The notes below the pieces were generated by a model. That model had not been told where the DNA came from. It made no database searches and was given only the letters and a program-made list of their open reading frames with translations. From Pseudomonas sp. GM48 (GTDB lineage Bacteria > Pseudomonadota > Gammaproteobacteria > Pseudomonadales > Pseudomonadaceae), in assembly GCF_000282335.1 (NCBI RefSeq), contig NZ_AKJM01000009.1:1-64000 (forward strand): a DNA stretch of 64,000 nt. The letters are read 5' to 3'. Below, one piece after another: positions 59,531-64,000 of this stretch. The translations under genes and the position numbers were made by a program. Within the stretch, counting starts at the first letter, position 1; each line of letters starts with the position of its first letter.

Positions 59531-61948
59531 TCAGTACTGCGCGCGCAGGCTCAGGGTCAGTGTGCGCGGGTCGCCATAGAAGTTGGTGCCCCAGGAGGCA
59601 TCGACGCGGTCGTAGTACTTGCGGTCGAACAGGTTGTTGGCGGTCAGTGTCGACGACAGGTTTTCGTTGAATTTGTAGCCGACCTGCGCCGTGGCGATGG
59701 CAAAGCCGCCTTGTCTGAACTTCACATCACGCTGGAAGTAAGTTTCGCTGACGGCACGCACGCCGCCGCCGACGCTGAAATTCTTGAGCGGTCCGTCGGT
59801 GAACTCATATTTGGTCCACAAGTTGTAGTTGTGCTTGGGCGTGATGGTGCTGAAGGTCTTGCCTTTGTTGGCCTGATCGCCGTCCAGGAACTTGGTGGAG
59901 GTGTAGGCATAACCGGTGACGATGCTCCAGTTCTCGGTCAGGTTGCCGCTCAGCTCGGTTTCCCAGCCCTCGCTGCGGGCCTTGCCCTCGGTCATGTAGG
60001 CACCGGAGGTGTTGTCGTATTCGGCGCGGTTTTCATCGTAGATGCGAAAGGCTGCGATGCTGGCGTTCAGGCGTCCGTCGTAGAATTCGCGCTTGAGGCC
60101 AATCTCGTACTGCTTGCCTTCGCGCGGGCCGACCGGCTGGCCGTCTGTTCCGATTTCGCTCTGCGGTTTGAACACACCGGTGTAGCTGAAGTAGGTCGAC
60201 AGTTCCGGGGTGATCTTGCCGATGACGGCGCCGTACGGCACGACCTTGCGGTTGATGCTGGTGTGGGCTTCGCCGAAGTTGTTGAAGAAGGCGTTGGCAT
60301 TCTTCGCGTCGCTTTCGTACCAGGTTACGCGGCTGCCGCCGAGGACATCGAGCCAGTCGGTGACGTTGAACTTGGCGCGGGTGTAGAGGCCGTACTGATC
60401 GGACTTGGACCAGTTGCCGTTGACGTGCGCATAGTCGTTGCGGGGAATGTCGATGCTGCCCGGATCCCACACGTTGATCGGGAAGTACTCGCCGCCGCCG
60501 TAGGTGAAGTCCCTGTCCAGGTGCTGGTACTCGGCGCCGAGGGTGAACTCGTGCCGGCGATTGGCGAATTCGAATGGCGTGGTGACGAAGCTGTCGACAC
60601 CGATGGTCTTGATGTGGGTGTAGTAGTCGTACGCCACGGCCCAGCTGTCACCGGTGGCCGGGTCGACCGCGCCGTCGGCCCAGGTGAAGTTACGCTCCGG
60701 GGTTTCGGCGTCGCGGTAGGTCAGGGTGGTCTTGAACTGACCGCCGTTGTCCAGTTCGTGATCGAGTTCGGCGAAGGTTTCCCAGACTTTTTCGTTGAGG
60801 GTGTTCCATTTGGCGTCGACGAAGGTCGAGCGCGGAACGTCGAGCAATGAGCCGTCGGCGTAGGCCGGCAAGCCGAAGGCCGGGGTGGAGTTGTTCTTCT
60901 GGTAAGCACCGCCGACCGACAGGGTGGTGACCGGGTCGAGGTCGAACTCCAGGCGACCGTAGACCATCGGGCGTTCGTTCTGCGCGTGGTCGACGAAGGA
61001 CTGGTTGTTCTCGTAAGCGGTGATGAAACGACCTCGCACGGTGCCCTGGTCATTCAACGGGCCGGTGACGTCCACCGAAGAGCGGTAGCGATCGTAGGAG
61101 CCTGCGGCCAGTTCGCCACCGAGGGCGAATTTGCTCAGGGCGCGCTTGCGCACCACGTTGATCGTACCGCCGGGTTCACCCGCGCCCTGGTACAGGCCCG
61201 ACGGGCCGCGCAGCACTTCGATGCGGTCGTACATCGCCAGGTCGAAACTGGTGGCCATGTCGCCCTGGCCGGTGGGTTGCGAGACGCCGTCGACCTGCAC
61301 CTGGTCAACGAGGAAGCCGCGCATAAAGATATCGTTGAGGCTGGAGCCGGAGTTGTAGGTCTTGACGGTCACGCCGGTGACCTGGCGCAGGGCGTCCTGC
61401 AGGCTGTTCAGGTTCTGGTCGTCCATGCGCTGGCGCGTGACGACGGACACCGACTGCGGGATGTCCTTGACCTTGATGTTGCCTTTGCCGATGGTCACTT
61501 CATCGCTGGTGTAGGAGTGCGAGCCTTCGGTGGTCGGCCCCAGCGCCACGCCGGTGATGGACGTTGCACCCAGTTGCAGCGCACTGGAGTCACCGGCCGA
61601 TGGCAGCAGCGACACCGTGTTGCCATTCAACTGAAAATTGATGCCGCTCCCCAGCAGCAAGGTTTTCAGTGCCTGTTCCGGTTCCATGTTGCCGGACACC
61701 GCCGTGGACTTGATGCCGTTGACCATGTCCTGGCTGTAGAGAATCTGCAGATTGGTCTGCTGGCCCAGTTGGCGCAATGCACTGGCCAGCGCCTGAGCCG
61801 GCACATTGACGTTCACCGGGGCTGCCTCGACCCGGGAAGTGCCCAGCAGCAACAGGGTCAACAGTGCGCCCGGCACGAGCGTTCGGAATTTCCTTTGCCG
61901 TTCGATGGCTAATGCCAAGGGTGCGCGGGACAGAGTAGGGCTTTGCAT
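59531..61948 (-). CDS. fpvA: TonB-dependent ferric-pyoverdine receptor (FpvA-type)
   Basis: This 805-residue outer-membrane receptor has a signal peptide (about residues 1-42, ending VEA), then an STN signalling domain (VNVPAQALASALRQLGQQTNLQILYS...) found in receptors that talk to an anti-sigma factor. The TonB box/plug region follows (KDIPQSVSVVTRQRMDDQ, IFMRGFLVDQVQVDGV), then a 22-strand barrel ending in YGDPRTLTLSLRAQY with the terminal aromatic residue. Length matches FpvA. A Fur box lies in its leader. It should import the ferric form of the pyoverdine made by the NRPS genes and signal its presence; the specificity cannot be read from sequence. Confidence 0.9.
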   Translation of the reverse strand: MQSPTLSRAPLALAIERQRKFRTLVPGALLTLLLLGTSRVEAAPVNVNVPAQALASALRQLGQQTNLQILYSQDMVNGIKSTAVSGNMEPEQALKTLLLGSGINFQLNGNTVSLLPSAGDSSALQLGATSITGVALGPTTEGSHSYTSDEVTIGKGNIKVKDIPQSVSVVTRQRMDDQNLNSLQDALRQVTGVTVKTYNSGSSLNDIFMRGFLVDQVQVDGVSQPTGQGDMATSFDLAMYDRIEVLRGPSGLYQGAGEPGGTINVVRKRALSKFALGGELAAGSYDRYRSSVDVTGPLNDQGTVRGRFITAYENNQSFVDHAQNERPMVYGRLEFDLDPVTTLSVGGAYQKNNSTPAFGLPAYADGSLLDVPRSTFVDAKWNTLNEKVWETFAELDHELDNGGQFKTTLTYRDAETPERNFTWADGAVDPATGDSWAVAYDYYTHIKTIGVDSFVTTPFEFANRRHEFTLGAEYQHLDRDFTYGGGEYFPINVWDPGSIDIPRNDYAHVNGNWSKSDQYGLYTRAKFNVTDWLDVLGGSRVTWYESDAKNANAFFNNFGEAHTSINRKVVPYGAVIGKITPELSTYFSYTGVFKPQSEIGTDGQPVGPREGKQYEIGLKREFYDGRLNASIAAFRIYDENRAEYDNTSGAYMTEGKARSEGWETELSGNLTENWSIVTGYAYTSTKFLDGDQANKGKTFSTITPKHNYNLWTKYEFTDGPLKNFSVGGGVRAVSETYFQRDVKFRQGGFAIATAQVGYKFNENLSSTLTANNLFDRKYYDRVDASWGTNFYGDPRTLTLSLRAQY

Positions 61949-61986
61949 TGCTCGAATCGCTCCAGAATGGTGTGTGCAGTTTTTTA

Positions 61987-62005
61987 GTTAATGATAATTA
62001 TTATT
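61987..62005 (-). promoter_or_regulatory. Fur box upstream of the receptor gene
   Basis: GTTAATGATAATTATTATT matches the 19-base Fur consensus GATAATGATAATCATTATC at 16 positions by eye. It lies 39-57 bases before the receptor start codon, where a bound repressor would block transcription when iron is sufficient. Confidence 0.85.
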
Positions 62006-62074
62006 AGACGTACCACTTTGGCTAAACCGGAAAACAAACTTCAAAAAACAATGATTTGCGTGCGGCAACGGCAC

Positions 62075-63724
62075 TCAGACGGTTGTGCGCTCGGTGACGA
62101 CCCGGCCCGATTCCATGCGCACCAGTTGATCGGCCATGTCGAAATAGCGGTCATCGTGGGAGATGACGATGATGGTTTTGCCCAGGCGTTTGAGGTCCGG
62201 CAGCAGCTCGGTGTAGAAGATGCGGCGGAAGGTCGGGTCCTGGTCGGCGGCCCATTCGTCGAACACCAGTACCGGGCGTTCTTCCAGCCAGGCATTGACC
62301 AGCGCCAGGCGCTTGCGCTGGCCGGTGGACAGGTCGGTGGTGGTGAAGCTGCCGTCCTGGACGCTGACCTTGTGTGCAATCTCCAGGCGTTGCAGGTATT
62401 TATTGGCGTCTTCGGGGATGTGTTGGTCGCCCTGCACTACGTCATCGAACAGGTAGTAGTCGGCAAAGATTGTGGTGAAGAGTTGGCGGTAGTCGTCACG
62501 GTTCTGCGCATCGATGCCCTGGCCGTTGAGCAGGATTTCACCGTGTTGCGGCGCGTACAGGCCCAGCAGCAACTTGATCAGCGTGGTCTTGCCGCAGCCG
62601 TTTTCGCCGACGATGAAAATGATCTCGCCTTGCTCGATAGTCAGGTTCACCGGGCCCAGGCGAAATGCGTCGCTGCCCGGTGCGGCGGGGAAGGCGTAGC
62701 TGACGTTGTCCAGTTGCAGACGGTTGACCACGGTCGGCTGGATGCCGTTGTCGTTGAGCAACAGGTGCGGCTCGGGCGAGGAAAAGCGGCTCGACAGATC
62801 GGCAATGCGGCGCAAGGCAATGCGCGCCCGACTCACGATCGGCAAGGTGCTGACCAGGTGTTCAATCGGGCCTTTCATGTACAGCAACACCAACACGAAG
62901 CCGCTCATCACCGCTTTGTCGGCGCTGGGCCAGAACGATTGCAGGGCCAGCGCCAGGCCGATGACCACGAAGAACAGCATCGAACCCAGGGTCTTGGCGA
63001 TCACGAAGGTGTTGATCGAACGCACCTGGGTGTTGCAGATGAAATCGGCGGTGCCCTGGATGCCCTTGACGAACATGCGCTGGCGCCGCGGGCGGTGGAT
63101 GCGCAACTCCTTGGCGCCGCCGGCAATGGCGTTGTAATGCTTTTGCAAATCGTCTTCGGCGTCACGGGCGGCCATGAAACCCTGGATGCCCTTGCCCTGC
63201 GCGTAGAACTGGATGCCGGTGCCGATGGCAATCGCCACCACCATTATCAGGAACATCGGCCACGACAACATCGCCAGGTAACCCATGCAGCCGAGGGTCA
63301 CGGTCAGGGAAATCGCCAGCGGCGCGAAGGCGAAGGCGAAGTCGCTGATGGTGTCGACGTCGTGGGTCAGCACCGGGATCAAGCGGTGGCTGCGATAGCG
63401 TTCGATCTGTTCGATGGGCGCCGAGAGTACTTTTTCCCCAAGCTCTTTGCGCAGCCTGGCGATGATGTGCTGGCCGACGTAGTTGGTGCCGATGTCCGAG
63501 CCGATCGAACTGCCCAGGGCCAGCAGGCACAGGCCGCCGAACAGCGCGACCACGCCTTGGGTCAGGCCGTCCGGCGAATGCAGCGCGTTGTTGATGGTGG
63601 CCAGGAGTACCGTCACGCTCAGGCCGCCGACCATGCCCAGGACAATGGACGTGGCAACGATCAGTCGAAACGGTTTCAACAGGGCCAGTAATTCGCCGAT
63701 GGCGCCTCGGGTGGGCTGGGTCAT
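62075..63724 (-). CDS. pvdE: Cyclic-peptide export ABC transporter (PvdE-type)
   Basis: This 549-residue half-transporter exports the acylated pyoverdine precursor (ferribactin) to the periplasm. The membrane domain (about 15-300) begins ELLALLKPFRLIVATSIVLGMVGGL. The ATPase has Walker A GENGCGKT, signature LSTGQRKR and Walker B LVFDEWAADQDP, the diverged LSTGQ and DEWAADQDP forms being characteristic of PvdE/SyrD-type exporters. The start at MTQPTRG is preferred over a much longer frame that would run through the REP. A perfect PvdS box lies 42 bases upstream. Confidence 0.92.
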   Translation of the reverse strand: MTQPTRGAIGELLALLKPFRLIVATSIVLGMVGGLSVTVLLATINNALHSPDGLTQGVVALFGGLCLLALGSSIGSDIGTNYVGQHIIARLRKELGEKVLSAPIEQIERYRSHRLIPVLTHDVDTISDFAFAFAPLAISLTVTLGCMGYLAMLSWPMFLIMVVAIAIGTGIQFYAQGKGIQGFMAARDAEDDLQKHYNAIAGGAKELRIHRPRRQRMFVKGIQGTADFICNTQVRSINTFVIAKTLGSMLFFVVIGLALALQSFWPSADKAVMSGFVLVLLYMKGPIEHLVSTLPIVSRARIALRRIADLSSRFSSPEPHLLLNDNGIQPTVVNRLQLDNVSYAFPAAPGSDAFRLGPVNLTIEQGEIIFIVGENGCGKTTLIKLLLGLYAPQHGEILLNGQGIDAQNRDDYRQLFTTIFADYYLFDDVVQGDQHIPEDANKYLQRLEIAHKVSVQDGSFTTTDLSTGQRKRLALVNAWLEERPVLVFDEWAADQDPTFRRIFYTELLPDLKRLGKTIIVISHDDRYFDMADQLVRMESGRVVTERTTV

Positions 63725-63765
63725 GGCAAGCAGTTCCTTGGGTCGTAAGGCAGATACCCAGTAGA

Positions 63766-63789
63766 ACGTCTGATGGAGGGCTTTATTTA
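63766..63789 (-). promoter_or_regulatory. PvdS (iron-starvation) box of pvdE
   Basis: On the minus strand TAAAT is followed after exactly 16 bases by CGT, a perfect match to the PvdS promoter consensus TAAAT-N16/17-CGT. CGT lies 42 bases before the pvdE start codon. Confidence 0.85.
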
Positions 63790-63810
63790 AATGGTGGGCG
63801 ACACAAAACC

Positions 63811-63899
63811 TGTGGGAGCGGGCTTGCTCGCGAAAGCGGTGGATCAGAAAAGTTGATGTTGGCTGACACGACGCCTTCGCGAGCAAGCCCGCTCCCACA
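63811..63899. repeat. REP pair (inverted)
   Basis: TGTGGGAGCGGGCTTGCTCGCGAA and its inverse lie between pvdE and the preceding minus-strand gene. Confidence 0.9.
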
Positions 63900-63915
63900 A
63901 GGGTTAGGGGGGAGG

Positions 63916-64000
63916 TTAGAGAGTGCGGACTACACGGAAACCGATCCAGTCGCCACGGGTCTGTGGGTCGATGTCATTGCGGTTGCCCGAACGGGAAAAC
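63916..64000 (-). CDS. pvdO: PvdO-like protein, 3' end only
   Basis: Only the last 27 codons are in the window. They read FSRSGNRNDIDPQTRGDWIGFRVVRTL and then a stop. This is the C-terminus of the formylglycine-generating-enzyme (SUMF1) fold, in which GFRV is conserved. PvdO and PvdM-type proteins with related neighbours mature pyoverdine in the periplasm; position next to pvdE supports PvdO. The rest of the gene lies beyond the window. Confidence 0.65.
   Translation of the reverse strand, partial: FSRSGNRNDIDPQTRGDWIGFRVVRTL

Overview
The window looks like chromosomal DNA of a fluorescent Pseudomonas (P. fluorescens species complex). It is GC-rich, it carries pyoverdine genes, an RsmX-type Gac/Rsm small RNA and a Pseudomonas-type quinohemoprotein amine dehydrogenase cluster, and it is studded with paired REP elements of the GTGGGAGCGGGCTTGCTCGCGAA type. 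No rRNA, tRNA, CRISPR, phage or insertion sequence was found.

Layout. (1) 30-5378: a polar amino-acid ABC transporter (binding protein, ATPase, permease) and an argininosuccinate-lyase paralogue on the minus strand, with a LysR regulator facing away. (2) 5379-6522: a decayed stretch with a carboxylesterase remnant and an M20 amidohydrolase whose middle has been deleted in frame. (3) 6643-20958: a deacetylase-family gene, then a complete quinohemoprotein amine dehydrogenase (qhp) system. A sigma-54 activator, ABC transporter (QhpF), subtilisin-like protease (QhpE) and flavoprotein monooxygenase (QhpG) form one overlapping operon. Next come a minus-strand aldehyde dehydrogenase and the structural and maturation genes qhpA-qhpD-qhpC-qhpB. 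The aldehyde dehydrogenase has a textbook -24/-12 promoter and qhpA a near match, so the adjacent activator probably controls both. (4) 21078-27222: small housekeeping and accessory genes, an RsmX-like sRNA with a GacA upstream site, an isonitrile hydratase/GlxA-regulator pair around a 16-bp palindrome, and a GH15 glycosidase.

(5) 27479-56319: the centrepiece, a siderophore peptide assembly line. A type II thioesterase is followed by three NRPS proteins (3077, 1032 and 3944 aa) with a TauD-like Fe(II)/2-oxoglutarate hydroxylase between the first and second, and an esterase after the third. Adenylation-pocket residues read by eye predict D-Ser - Lys - (beta-hydroxy)His - D-aThr - Ser - cyclo-hydroxyornithine, ending at a thioesterase. 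The second NRPS begins with a condensation-like domain that has lost its catalytic histidines, as expected for an 'interface' domain that docks the hydroxylase. (6) 56466-59341: short accessory genes, including an orphan antitoxin beside a ruined toxin. (7) 59531-64000: an FpvA-type receptor with a Fur box, a PvdE-type exporter with a perfect PvdS (iron-starvation) box, and the end of a PvdO-like gene.

Together regions 5-7 make, export and re-import a pyoverdine. Iron-starvation-box-like elements lie 33-49 bp before the start codons of four separate transcription units, which ties the thioesterase, NRPS operon, esterase and exporter into one predicted PvdS regulon.
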